In this document: positions 16,074 to 25,458 of the stretch, in pieces
Layout: the number at the start of each line of letters is the position of its first letter
Numbering within the stretch: position 1 is the stretch's first letter
NCBI GenBank assembly: GCA_949840805.1
Contig: CATKXR010000040.1
Coordinates: 1 to 44,567, forward strand
Source of the DNA: an uncultured Lachnospiraceae bacterium
GTDB lineage: Bacteria; Bacillota; Clostridia; Lachnospirales; Lachnospiraceae
DNA: 44,567 nucleotides
Direction: 5' to 3'
Notes under the pieces: model-generated
Databases searched by the model: none
Told to the model about the DNA's origin: nothing
The model's input: the letters and a program-made list of their open reading frames with translations, nothing else
Translations under genes and position numbers: made by a program

Positions 16074-16265
16074 TGTCTTCTCCTTTCTGATAGCCAAAGT
16101 CTACCATATATTCCGGCGCTTTGGCACAATTTCCGACAAATAACCTGTTTTAACGGCCAAATGACCTGTTTTCCCTGAAAAGCATCCTGCCCGGCCAGGA
16201 CACCGCGCCTTTTTTCCCGCTGCCTGACTGCCTGCGCATCTGCCATTTTCCTGGTTCCCATCCGT

Positions 16266-16514
16266 CTACACCAGCATCAGCCGGTCCCCCTGGACAATCT
16301 TATAATGGGACAGGGTCAGCTCGGAATTTAATACTTTCTTCTGGTTCTGGCTCACTAAAAGCATCTCTTTAATACTGCCGCTTAAGGTACAATGTTCCTT
16401 TTGGCAGATCATCCCGCTGATTTCCTCTAACAACAGTTCAATCTTTACATTTTCATCCAGGTTAAAATCATATGTCTGATTTGCCCCCGGCGCATATATA
16501 TCTACCAGTATCAT
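16266..16514 (-). CDS. YukD/EsaB ubiquitin-like type VII protein
   Basis: This 82-residue protein has a beta-grasp pattern: opening strand MILVDIYAPGANQTYDFNL, a central helix (ENVKIELLLEEISGMI) and a closing strand HYKIVQGDRLMLV. EsaB/YukD proteins are conserved cytoplasmic components of Firmicute type VII systems, needed for secretion though not secreted. The start codon overlaps the stop of the upstream gene (ATGA) and GGAGGG lies 7 bases ahead, so translation is coupled. Length and position beside EssC and WXG100 genes support the call. Confidence 0.88.
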   Translation of the reverse strand: MILVDIYAPGANQTYDFNLDENVKIELLLEEISGMICQKEHCTLSGSIKEMLLVSQNQKKVLNSELTLSHYKIVQGDRLMLV

Positions 16515-17224
16515 CTCTCATCCCTCCACCAGGTTTTTAAGATCTCCCAGGCCTTTTCCCGGGTATACGGTTCCATTGACGACGGCTGCCCTGCCTTCTG
16601 AAGCACCATACAGTATTCCAGTGGCAGCTCCACCAGGATCATCCTTTTAGAGACCTGGCCGGTCTCTTTTTGGCGCATCGTAAAAACACTGTGTACCTGT
16701 CCGTATTCCAGGTACTCCTCCGTATTCTCTTTACCAGTTTCCGACAGCCTGTCCCTCAGCTCCTTGTCAATATGAGCCTCCCAGTATCCCACAAAATCGT
16801 ATTGGCCGATTTCACCTTTTAAATGGGGACTGGGAAGCTGCTCCAATTCCGTCATCTGAACGAAAAATTCTTCCTCATCCATTCTGCACAGGCTGACCCG
16901 GTCCTGATCCGTATCGCAGTTTTCCAGACATACATATCCTTTTCCGCCAAAATAGATGCACTGCCGGGGCAGAACGTACCCTCCCCGGTCAATCACCAGC
17001 ACAGAGGAAGCCCTGGCCACTTCATCTAAAAATTCAGAATACGGCGGCTGGATCACCAGCTCCTTTTGCTCCTGTTTTAAGATCCCGGACCGCGCCATCT
17101 GGTATACCGTATAATATACCTCTTCTCTGGCTGGTTCCTTCTCGCTGGCAAAACCATAGTAGGAGTCCATATTTCTGGCAGCCGCCAATACCTGAAACTC
17201 CAATAAATCCAAAATATAGATCAT
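16511..17224 (-). CDS. Chaperone-like protein of the machine operon
   Basis: This 237-residue protein is of unknown family. It has a helical N-terminus (DLLEFQVLAAARN, then YQMARSGILKQEQKELVI), a beta-rich middle (CIYFGGKGYVCLENC) and a C-terminal part ending REKAWEILKTWWRDER. In size and order of these parts it resembles the effector-operon protein at 12716, so the two may be paralogues. It is coupled by ATGA overlaps to the LytTR gene before it and the YukD gene after it. A specialised chaperone or adaptor for WXG100 substrates (compare EsaE or EspG roles) is the best guess. AAGGAG lies 5 bases before ATG 17224. Confidence 0.6.
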   Translation of the reverse strand: MIYILDLLEFQVLAAARNMDSYYGFASEKEPAREEVYYTVYQMARSGILKQEQKELVIQPPYSEFLDEVARASSVLVIDRGGYVLPRQCIYFGGKGYVCLENCDTDQDRVSLCRMDEEEFFVQMTELEQLPSPHLKGEIGQYDFVGYWEAHIDKELRDRLSETGKENTEEYLEYGQVHSVFTMRQKETGQVSKRMILVELPLEYCMVLQKAGQPSSMEPYTREKAWEILKTWWRDER

Positions 17225-17931
17225 TCCTGCTCCTTAAATGCCGGTTTATAGCTGCGGGAAAGGGGGACCTGTATCCCCTGTTCCAGTTCGATCAGGCTCT
17301 TTGACAGCATCACCTTGCGTATCTTCTGCCGGCTGACAATAAAACTGCGATGGCAGCGGGCAAAATAACCAGGAAGGCGTTCCGCCAGATGTTCCATAGT
17401 TTCATAAAATGCCAGCTCATGCTTTTTCAAACGTACATAGATCCTCTTTTCTCTGGCTTCAAAATAATAGATCTGAGCCAGAGGAACATACGTCCTGCCT
17501 TCTCTTGTCTCAATCACCAGGCTTTCTTCCTGCCCATGGGACGGCTGGCTGCAGAATTGTTCTACCAGCTCCATAAGCTGCTCTCGTGCCTGTGCCGGAG
17601 AAATAGGACGAATCAGCAGGGAAGACGCCAGGATAGCAGGGCGGATGTATTCCATAGGGGACATAGTCGGGTCTGCGATCAGAAGAAGCTTCATCTTCTG
17701 GTAATCCTTCCTGATCCGCTCCAGATCGTCAATACTCCCCTTAGGCGCCACATCATAACAAACCAAGTCAAGCAGCGGCCGATCCCTCAAAAAGGCAGCC
17801 ACCTGTTCCCTTTTGGCAAAAAATTCCATATTCCATTTTTCTTCCGTCAACATAGCCGCCGCCTGACGGATCAGTTTTTTCATCAGTTCAAGCTCCTCTG
17901 CTTGAGGATCATATACTATCATGGAAACCAT
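17221..17931 (-). CDS. LytTR-family regulator with degenerate receiver domain
   Basis: This 236-residue protein has a receiver-like N-terminal half (MIVYDPQAEELELMK...LDLVCYDVAPKG). One candidate phospho-Asp remains (CYD), but the usual conserved Lys is replaced (LLIRPISP). The C-terminal LytTR DNA-binding domain is clear: LAQIYYFEAREKRIYVRL, then LPGYFARCHRSFIVSRQKIR and SRSYKPAF. LytTR regulators bind paired direct repeats and often control virulence or bacteriocin genes. Lying inside the operon with an ATGA overlap to the next gene, it may autoregulate the system, perhaps independently of phosphorylation. No kinase gene is adjacent; the nearest is the GHKL kinase at 36083. Confidence 0.82.
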   Translation of the reverse strand: MVSMIVYDPQAEELELMKKLIRQAAAMLTEEKWNMEFFAKREQVAAFLRDRPLLDLVCYDVAPKGSIDDLERIRKDYQKMKLLLIADPTMSPMEYIRPAILASSLLIRPISPAQAREQLMELVEQFCSQPSHGQEESLVIETREGRTYVPLAQIYYFEAREKRIYVRLKKHELAFYETMEHLAERLPGYFARCHRSFIVSRQKIRKVMLSKSLIELEQGIQVPLSRSYKPAFKEQE

Positions 17932-17944
17932 TTTTCCTTGAATC

Positions 17945-20900
17945 CTATCCCTTTACTAACGGCACTACAACCTTTGCCACACTGTCATCGTTTCCTGACG
18001 GAAGCTGCCCGATACCTGCCTTGCATGTCTTTGCCTGTTCCGTATAATTCATATAACTAAAATCCATGTAGCGCAGGTTGGAGACATTTCCTCCAAGGTG
18101 GACGCCCATCCGGTATCCTGTCATGTTCTCATATGCCCGCAGGCCGATAATGGAAGACAAAGTATCCGGGTTTACTCCCATAAAGAAGTACACATTGAGC
18201 ATCTTGCCCTTTTCCGTAATATTCTCCAGGAACGGACGTATATTCAGCACCCCTTCTTCCGGCTTATATACAGAAGTAATGAAGGATACAATGTCAGCAA
18301 TAAAAACATAATATTTTTCTTCTCCCATCATGGCCGCATAGACATCCTCTTCCCGTCCTTCCTCAATCAGGGTCTTTTTAATGACATTACGCGCCTTAAT
18401 GGGTTCTAACAGGCCGGCAAAAAATTCCGCCTGGGCTTTCTGGGTATCAATATACTGAGCTTCCGTCTTGGCTGCCGTTGACTTCAGCTCGTCAGAACCG
18501 TGTTCGATTACCACAAGCTTTCCGCCTTTTCTGCGGGCGGAACGGATAAGGGCTTTCAGGACATTGGTCTTTCCGCTTCTGGCCCTTCCGGAGATGGTAT
18601 AACAGTAGATCTTGCTCAGATCAATGCCATAGGGTGAAGCGCTCTCCATATCATATCCCATAGGCAGATAACGGTCTCCGTCAAACAGCTCTTCCGTGTC
18701 TGCCAGCTCCTCGAATTCGGACCATACTGGCTTTTCCGGAATAACCGGGATATGTTTTGCCCGTTTCCCGGCCCACATTTCATTCATGTGCTTACACACC
18801 GTTTCAATCTGTCCCATCCTCTGGTAATCGTCCTCTGCCTCTACAGACAGGGCAGTCTGGAATTCCAGGATCCTCTCGCCCACTTTTGCCAGGCCGCGTC
18901 CTTTAATATTAGCCTCCGGCAAAGTCTCCACCCGGGGAACACGCATGGCATCTGCGTACTGGAACTTATCGTTCATCTGCAGGCAGACCACCGTCTTGAT
19001 ATTGTCTCCTACCTTGGTCTGGATCTCGCTGGAACCAAATCCTCCTGCCGTAATGGCAAGGAAAATACCGTAACCCACACCGTCATGAGCCAGATGAAGC
19101 ATCACGTCTTCGTATTTGTTGTCTGTCTTTTCCCGGAAGTTAGCATAATTATCAATCGCCACGATAATAGCTGGCACCTTCACCCCGTTGGCACGAACAT
19201 ACTGGCTGTAGTTGCCGCCTTTAAACAGCTTCTTGCGCTCTTCTAACATCTGCTCCATCATATGGAAGAATTTATTCATCTTTTCCTGATCGTCCTCATA
19301 GATAACCCCGCCGGTATGAGGCGCATGTTCAAAGGCAGAAAGCATATGGCTGCTGAAATCAATCGCGTACAAATTCACGTAATCCGGCGTATATTTATGG
19401 ATTACCGCATAGAACAAAGTCTGCAAAAGAGTGCTCTTCCCGCTGACAATCATACCGCAGAACGCATGATGCCCGTTCTCGGAAAAACTGATGACAAGAG
19501 GCATCTGCGCCTGGTTGACCGGGTCGTCGCACAGGCCGAGAGGCACCTCCAAAGTCCACTCCTCCGGAGCTTTCGGCCACTCCCTGCCGTCAAACAGACG
19601 CTCCTTAAAACCTGCCAGCCGCATAATGGGGAAAGACACGGGCAGAAGCGGCATCCAAAGCTGGAAATTGTGGTTGTAGCCATGTTCCCTGGCTGTTTTT
19701 GCCAGATATTCCACCATGGCGTCCAACTGGGTCTTCATCTTCTGCTCCGGCAGTTTTACGTTGTTCTGGTCCACATATTTTAAAAGTTCCCGTACCTCAT
19801 CCTCCAGACGCCTGGGATTATCTTTGCTTACCTGATCGGAAATCTTTATATAGTTCGCCAAAAGTTCCTCCAGACGCCTGCTGTTATATTCACTTCTCGG
19901 ATAGTCGATTCCCAGCTCTTCCATCTTCTCGTAAACGGCATCCACCGCATCCGGGCTTTCAGAAAGCTGCTTTAAAGTACATAACCTTCCCGCCGCTGTC
20001 TGCTGCATGACCTTGACCAGACTGCAGATCCAGGTAAGGCGAAGCTCCGCCTGCTGTTTTCTCTTCAGGTTGCTCCCGATCAAAGCCTCCTTGCCGGTCA
20101 TGGAGATCATGGACGCGATTCCCGATTGGAAGGAACCGGCATTTTCATCATATACCGCCCCGCTGTAACCGGACTGGAACAATTCATAAAGCTCATCATT
20201 TCCCACCTGCAGATAACACCGGCCTGCCTGGGTGATATAGGCGGCATCAGGCTTATGAAGCATATCATTACTGTCCTGACGGTCCTGCACGCGCAGGCAG
20301 AGACGGAACTTAGAGTTACTCCAGATATTATCATCCACCGTCCCGCTGGGCTTTTGGGTAGCCAGAATCAGATGTACGCCCAGGCTTCGCCCGACCTGGG
20401 CCACGCTGATCAGCTCTTTCATAAAATCAGATTCTTCCCGTTTCAGCTCTGCAAACTCATCAATAATAATGAACAGATGGGGAACCGGCATAGCAGCCTC
20501 ACCGTTTTTATACAGCTTGGTATAAAGGTTGATATTATTTACATTATGCTCGTTAAATACCCGCTGGCGGCGTTTATTTTCACTTTTTATAGAAACCATG
20601 GCCCTGCGCACCTGGTTGCCGGACAGGTTGGAGATCTGGCCGATCAGATGGGGAAGCCCGTCAAACAGGTTTGCCATGCCGCCGCCCTTATAGTCGATAA
20701 TGAAAAAGCTGATATCATCCGGGCTGAAATTCAGCGCCAAAGACAGCATATAAGTCTGCAGCGTCTCCGATTTGCCGGAACCTGTTGTTCCTGCCACCAG
20801 GCCATGGGGGCCGTGATATTTTTCATGGACATCCAGATAGCACATTTCCCCGCCGGCCTTGACGCCCACCTCAGCTTTCATGTTCTCATAATTCCGGTTC

Positions 20901-22924
20901 TTTCTCCATCGCTCCTCCGCCCTCAGCTCCTCCGGCCGGTTTACATGGAACATCTCAAAAAAGGTCAGAGAATTCGGGATATCGCCGCCTTTTTCTACCT
21001 CTTTGACCTCGATTCCTGACAGGCGTCTGGCCATCTGCTCCAGCTTTACGGCGCCTGCCTGGTCAAACCGGACAGGATGGCGCTCTGCGTCTGACAGCCG
21101 GTAGCTTCCCTCAAATTCCGAATCCTTCTGAATGACAAACTCGCAAAGGTTGGGAAGCTGTTCGTAGCTTTCCGCCATAATACAAGTGGTAAGCCCTACC
21201 GACTCCTGCCCGTCGTATATGTACTTGGTAATCAGCTCTCCCTCCAACACCGATGCGTCCGCCACAAACATAATGTAGTAAGGCTTTGGCAGGGTGTTTT
21301 TTTTCTGCTGCTCATCTTCTGAACGCATACGGAATATTTTCACCAGCTCATAGAACACATCGCTGGCCTCCTCCTTGTTGGAAGCAACATACCGGGCCTT
21401 TTTGTCTTCCGCCCACACATGAGGCAGCCATTTGGCAAACTGCCATTCCTCGCCTCTTGTTTTCCCGTCATAGATATAGACCAGTTTTACGTCCGTATAA
21501 GAATTGTTGGCCGCAATCTGGGCTGACAAAAGATGCATGATTTCAATAGCGCCCTTCTTGCCCGTTCCGCCCACGATACCGATCACCCGGGAATCTGCCA
21601 GGTTCACCTGTACAGGAACATCATAAAGCGTGTCGTACTCCTTCTTGATCATTCTGGGCTTTTCCATAAGATTATCATCCGTCATGGTGAACCGTTCCTT
21701 GGGCGCGTCAATGGTGATCTGGAAAGGCAGGCTTCCCAGGCCCAGCCGGTGGGACAAAAAATCCTCATGTCTTCTGTTGCGGCTCCACAAAGCCGGATTT
21801 TTCCTGTCATACTTCATGCAGGTATCTGCATCCGGATACAGTTCCAGTAGATTCTGGCGGGTCTTCTCATATTTTTCCCTGATCAGCTCCACCTGCCGAA
21901 CCAGATAACTGCTGTAAGCCTCAAAACGTTTCTGTTCCTCTTCCACCGTGATCTTTTTCTCATAACGGATGTTCATCAATGCCCAAAATACGCCTAAAAC
22001 AGCAGAACCAACCGAAGTGATAATACCTGTATACATAAATGCCCCGGAATAAGCGCCACTGCTTGACCGCATATACATAGTCAGCATTGTTCCCAAAAGC
22101 ATAGGGATCATCATGGTAAAGGACGGCCCGATGACCATGAAAAGAGGCTTCCGGTTCATAACCCGCGCATTAGGCGGCGCATCGATGACAATCTGCTCCA
22201 TATCCAGCGGCGCCACGTTCCGGGGCGCACGATGAAAGTAATGCTTTCCCCGTATCCGTCTGCCGGCTTCCGGCTCCCCCTGGGATTGTGACCGGACATA
22301 ATGGAGCGGAAGGATCTTGTTGTTCAGGCTAAGCTGATGGTTCACTGAGGAAACAGCCAGCCTCCCGTCCAGAAATATGATCTTCAACCCGTAAATATTG
22401 ATGCAGTCGCCTAACTGAAGCACCGCCCTCCCGGAAATCTTTTTCTCATTGAGAAAAACGCCGTTGGCGCTCAAGTCCTCGATAATCCATTCCTTACCGT
22501 TTTTCTTCAGCACCGCGTGACGTCTGGAAACAAGATCCAGAAAACGATAACGGATATCATTCTCCGGAGCAGAACCTACCGTCACTTGATTGAGCGCGGA
22601 AATACTGTATTTATTCAACACTTCAAAGGTGCTTTCCCTCTCCGTAACCACGAGGGTGATCCTCTCCTCCAGCCATGTCGTGATCTGGAGGATGTCATTG
22701 GACTCAAGATAATCGTAAGGATTCCCGCCTTCTTTCTCCAGGGTGTACGCCCGGCTGTGCCTCAGACGCCAGTTTCCGTCCACAGCCTCAAGGCGGAGGC
22801 TTAAGTCTTCCTTAAGCGAAAACACCTGGCTGGAAATCCCGATATCATAATCTGCATTGTTCGATACAGGAAGCTGAAACTCCTTATATGCATTCTTTGT
22901 ATACACGGATAATACTATGCTCAT
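17945..22924 (-). CDS. essC: EssC-type type VII secretion ATPase
   Basis: This 1659-residue FtsK/SpoIIIE-family motor energises type VII export. The N-terminus has two FHA-type domains: about 1-100 (degenerate) and 112-182, with GSAPENDI, SRRHAVL and NGVFLNEKKI. Two membrane segments lie near 262-284 and 293-318. Three ATPase domains follow. D1 has Walker A GTTGSGKS (712-719) and a full Walker B (LFIIIDEFAEL). D2 has GMIVSGKST (1157-1165) with IIVAIDNYA. D3 has GRARSGKT (1446-1453) with YVFIADIVS. D1 alone keeps the catalytic Glu. Length and order match Firmicute EssC (about 1,480-1,500 residues) but with a longer sequence. GAGGG precedes ATG 22924. It begins 57 bases after the FHA gene. Confidence 0.95.
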   Translation of the reverse strand: MSIVLSVYTKNAYKEFQLPVSNNADYDIGISSQVFSLKEDLSLRLEAVDGNWRLRHSRAYTLEKEGGNPYDYLESNDILQITTWLEERITLVVTERESTFEVLNKYSISALNQVTVGSAPENDIRYRFLDLVSRRHAVLKKNGKEWIIEDLSANGVFLNEKKISGRAVLQLGDCINIYGLKIIFLDGRLAVSSVNHQLSLNNKILPLHYVRSQSQGEPEAGRRIRGKHYFHRAPRNVAPLDMEQIVIDAPPNARVMNRKPLFMVIGPSFTMMIPMLLGTMLTMYMRSSSGAYSGAFMYTGIITSVGSAVLGVFWALMNIRYEKKITVEEEQKRFEAYSSYLVRQVELIREKYEKTRQNLLELYPDADTCMKYDRKNPALWSRNRRHEDFLSHRLGLGSLPFQITIDAPKERFTMTDDNLMEKPRMIKKEYDTLYDVPVQVNLADSRVIGIVGGTGKKGAIEIMHLLSAQIAANNSYTDVKLVYIYDGKTRGEEWQFAKWLPHVWAEDKKARYVASNKEEASDVFYELVKIFRMRSEDEQQKKNTLPKPYYIMFVADASVLEGELITKYIYDGQESVGLTTCIMAESYEQLPNLCEFVIQKDSEFEGSYRLSDAERHPVRFDQAGAVKLEQMARRLSGIEVKEVEKGGDIPNSLTFFEMFHVNRPEELRAEERWRKNRNYENMKAEVGVKAGGEMCYLDVHEKYHGPHGLVAGTTGSGKSETLQTYMLSLALNFSPDDISFFIIDYKGGGMANLFDGLPHLIGQISNLSGNQVRRAMVSIKSENKRRQRVFNEHNVNNINLYTKLYKNGEAAMPVPHLFIIIDEFAELKREESDFMKELISVAQVGRSLGVHLILATQKPSGTVDDNIWSNSKFRLCLRVQDRQDSNDMLHKPDAAYITQAGRCYLQVGNDELYELFQSGYSGAVYDENAGSFQSGIASMISMTGKEALIGSNLKRKQQAELRLTWICSLVKVMQQTAAGRLCTLKQLSESPDAVDAVYEKMEELGIDYPRSEYNSRRLEELLANYIKISDQVSKDNPRRLEDEVRELLKYVDQNNVKLPEQKMKTQLDAMVEYLAKTAREHGYNHNFQLWMPLLPVSFPIMRLAGFKERLFDGREWPKAPEEWTLEVPLGLCDDPVNQAQMPLVISFSENGHHAFCGMIVSGKSTLLQTLFYAVIHKYTPDYVNLYAIDFSSHMLSAFEHAPHTGGVIYEDDQEKMNKFFHMMEQMLEERKKLFKGGNYSQYVRANGVKVPAIIVAIDNYANFREKTDNKYEDVMLHLAHDGVGYGIFLAITAGGFGSSEIQTKVGDNIKTVVCLQMNDKFQYADAMRVPRVETLPEANIKGRGLAKVGERILEFQTALSVEAEDDYQRMGQIETVCKHMNEMWAGKRAKHIPVIPEKPVWSEFEELADTEELFDGDRYLPMGYDMESASPYGIDLSKIYCYTISGRARSGKTNVLKALIRSARRKGGKLVVIEHGSDELKSTAAKTEAQYIDTQKAQAEFFAGLLEPIKARNVIKKTLIEEGREEDVYAAMMGEEKYYVFIADIVSFITSVYKPEEGVLNIRPFLENITEKGKMLNVYFFMGVNPDTLSSIIGLRAYENMTGYRMGVHLGGNVSNLRYMDFSYMNYTEQAKTCKAGIGQLPSGNDDSVAKVVVPLVKG

Positions 22925-22981
22925 GTTTCCCTCTATTCTGTGTGTATTTTTTGCACCTGTTTTCTTCTGTCAGGCAGAAAC

Positions 22982-23572
22982 TCAGACCAGATTCCCTTTA
23001 TAATCCATAAGGGATATCTGGACCGTATGGCTCCCTATCCGAAGCTGGTCTCCGGTCAGCACCCGAATCGCCTTGTCTCCCACTGAAGTCTGACGTACTT
23101 TGCGCCGCAGTTCTACGGGATATCCCGAATTCATGTTTTTCACATAAACCTGATCCTTGTATAAGAAAATATCGCATTGGCACGGCGCCACTTTTTCTCC
23201 GGCCAGTACAATATCATTCTTCCCTGCCTCGCTTCCCAATCGGATATGGTCTTCCGGGTTCAGCACATAATTTCCGGCCTTCTGCCCTACTATAGAGAGC
23301 TGTACCACCAGGCGATTGCCAGGGGCATTCTCCTGCTTCTCCCGGGAACCTGCCATCTCTATCGGCACCGCCTGATTTCCCTGGACAAATACGTTTTTCC
23401 TGCCCCGGCTGTTTTTCAGAGCTTCACTCAAAGCCTGTTCCTTTAACTGCTTTTTGTACTGTTCCTTTTTCTCTTTCTGTTTTTTTAAAAAACGGTTGGC
23501 AATCAGGAACAGTGCCAACAGAATCACTGCAATAGCCGCAAAATACCATTTTTCCTTTATGATATCCAGCAT
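22982..23572 (-). CDS. Single-pass membrane protein with C-terminal FHA-like domain
   Basis: This 196-residue protein has an N-terminal membrane segment (WYFAAIAVILLALFLIANRF), a basic coiled stretch (KKQKEKKEQYKKQLKEQ) and a C-terminal FHA-like domain (LVVQLSIVGQKAGNYVLN, then RLGSEAGKNDIVL, then QLRIGSHTVQISLM). FHA domains bind phosphothreonine peptides, but the usual SxxH pair is not evident here, so binding may be different. ATG 23572 is chosen over the adjoining GTG 23575 because AGGAGG is then 7 bases away. It lies between the vWA-FHA and EssC genes and may help assemble EssC at the membrane. Confidence 0.82.
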   Translation of the reverse strand: MLDIIKEKWYFAAIAVILLALFLIANRFLKKQKEKKEQYKKQLKEQALSEALKNSRGRKNVFVQGNQAVPIEMAGSREKQENAPGNRLVVQLSIVGQKAGNYVLNPEDHIRLGSEAGKNDIVLAGEKVAPCQCDIFLYKDQVYVKNMNSGYPVELRRKVRQTSVGDKAIRVLTGDQLRIGSHTVQISLMDYKGNLV

Positions 23573-23589
23573 CACTTATCCTCCTGGTT

Positions 23590-25395
23590 TTATCCGTTTA
23601 TCTGTCTGACCTGAACACGGAGCCTTGCCGAACCCATCCCAATGACGCTTCCTGATTTTAACTCTGCCTCTGTGATCCTGTTAGGATTCCCGTTTAAAAA
23701 GGTCCCGTTCTTGGAATCCAGATCCCGCAGATACATCCTGCCGTCCTGGAGCACGATCTCGCAATGGTGGCCGGACATGGTACGGTTGTTGGAAATACAG
23801 ACCATACAGTCCCGGCTCCTTCCAATCGTAATGGTATCTGTCATGTTCACCTGATATACCTGGTTGGGATCGTCCAGATCAAACAATTCCAACTGATACG
23901 TCTTCAATCCCATCTCGGGATAATCAAAAAGCCGGCGGGTGCAGTCGTCATCGTCATCTAGGACCAGAGACATCGTGGGATTTCCTCCGGAAGGCGGATC
24001 TTCCTGAGGGGTCTCCAGGGTTTCAAAAGACTCCACCTGGCTGTCTCTGCGCTTTTTCATGACAATCACAACGATCAACGCTGCCAAAGCCGCCGCCGCA
24101 ATCACAATCATCCAACAATACTGCCTGATCCCGCTTAAGATCTTTTCCCAAGCCGTAGGTTCTGCCGGGATTTCCACTGTCTCCACCACAGGCGCCTCGA
24201 TCTCAAATTCCGCCGTGTTTGACACAGGATTGCTCTCCATGGACAAGTCAAAAATATTGGTACAGGAAATCGTATATTTTCCTGGCTTCAAATCATTGGT
24301 GAAAGTCAGGAACACTTCGTTGGAATTGTCTGTACTCACACTGACCCCTGCCACAGCAGCCACATTATTGTCATTACCAGAGCTTTCCTCCTGCCATGTA
24401 ACCATATAAGCCGCCGCCGTGTCCGCTCCCTTTACCGGTTCCGAGAACTCCAGCTTTACCTGGTTATCCGCGGCCTTTTCTGCCTTCAGGATGGTCGGGG
24501 GCGTCACGTCTTCCATATGCCTGGATACCAGTACGTCCCGGGTAATGGTCTGATTGGAGCCGGTCTTGATGGTAAATGTCTCCATACTATTGCTGGCCGC
24601 ATTGCCTGCTGCCCGAAGCTCCAGCACCTGCATCCCGTCCATCTCCTGTACAAAACCATCTAAGAGAGTGCCTGCCTCCTCTTTTCCGAAAACTACAAGC
24701 TGTCCGCCGGAAGTTCTGGCAAATTCACCGAAATTGTTGATATTTTCCCTGGCCGTATCTTTGATCCCGTATGCATAAGCCGGAATTCCCTTGCGCCTGA
24801 GATTTTCCTGCGCCTCCTGGGCCACGGTCTTGCCTATGGTAAAATCCTCCCCATCAGAAATCACAATGAGGATCTTTCTTTTGCATACATCCGGCGGAAC
24901 CTGTTCCGCCCGGTCCGCCGCCATGCTGATGGCCTCAAACAGCAAAGTCTTATTATCCACGTTGTCAATGGTTTCCATCACAGCCGGGGTATCCTCCGCC
25001 CCGTGATCCTCCGGCAGCTTTAATTCCACCTGTTCCCCAAAGGTATAGAGCGCCATCCGGTCTGCCGGCCTTAACGTGCCTTCAAAATTCTGAATCGACT
25101 GTTTAATGTCATTAAAATATGCCTCCGGCATGGAATTGGATATATCCAGCAGCACATAATAATAGACGGGCTGCCCTGCTTCGGAAAATGGAACGTTCTC
25201 CACCAGCTCCAGTTTTTCCTTTCCCAGGTATACTTCCGCCACGTCCTCTCCGATTCCCCTTCCATAAGCTGTCACTTCAGGCATATTGACATACACCTGT
25301 TCCAGGGAAGGATTCTCGTCTGCCGCACTTGCCATGCCAAAGGCATAAAGACCTGCCAAACACAATATTCCCGCAAAAAAGCGCCGTAATTTCAT
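23590..25395 (-). CDS. Exported vWA domain protein with membrane anchor and cytosolic FHA domain
   Basis: This 601-residue protein has a signal peptide (MKLRRFFAGILCLAGLYAFG...ASA) and an extracellular von Willebrand A domain with an intact MIDAS start DISNS (84-88), then DGEDF. A C-terminal Ig-like part follows (VTPPTILKAEKAADNQVKLE...). A membrane segment lies near 426-447 (MIVIAAAALAALIVVIVMKK). A cytosolic FHA domain near 520-595 has GRSRDCMVCIS, MSGHHCEIVL and DLDSKNGTFLNG, with the phosphothreonine-binding residues present. It therefore links outside binding to inside signalling, and may act as a scaffold or sensor of the secretion machine. The GTG start at 25440 is rejected for lack of a site; ATG 25395 has AGAGGA about 10 bases upstream. 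Confidence 0.88.
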   Translation of the reverse strand: MKLRRFFAGILCLAGLYAFGMASAADENPSLEQVYVNMPEVTAYGRGIGEDVAEVYLGKEKLELVENVPFSEAGQPVYYYVLLDISNSMPEAYFNDIKQSIQNFEGTLRPADRMALYTFGEQVELKLPEDHGAEDTPAVMETIDNVDNKTLLFEAISMAADRAEQVPPDVCKRKILIVISDGEDFTIGKTVAQEAQENLRRKGIPAYAYGIKDTARENINNFGEFARTSGGQLVVFGKEEAGTLLDGFVQEMDGMQVLELRAAGNAASNSMETFTIKTGSNQTITRDVLVSRHMEDVTPPTILKAEKAADNQVKLEFSEPVKGADTAAAYMVTWQEESSGNDNNVAAVAGVSVSTDNSNEVFLTFTNDLKPGKYTISCTNIFDLSMESNPVSNTAEFEIEAPVVETVEIPAEPTAWEKILSGIRQYCWMIVIAAAALAALIVVIVMKKRRDSQVESFETLETPQEDPPSGGNPTMSLVLDDDDDCTRRLFDYPEMGLKTYQLELFDLDDPNQVYQVNMTDTITIGRSRDCMVCISNNRTMSGHHCEIVLQDGRMYLRDLDSKNGTFLNGNPNRITEAELKSGSVIGMGSARLRVQVRQING

Positions 25396-25458
25396 CTCCT
25401 TCTTATCCTCTCTGCTTCTGTATTTCGATTCTATACTCACATGTATAACATGTAAAAT

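Noticed and set aside
16061..16261. 66-codon minus-strand ORF between yukD and the 119-residue protein
   Set aside because: No ribosome site, Arg/Gln-rich translation, and it overlaps the secure start at 16073. The gap is better left as non-coding.
20126..21019. 297-codon plus-strand ORF opposite essC
   Set aside because: Shadow of essC. The coding evidence is on the minus strand.
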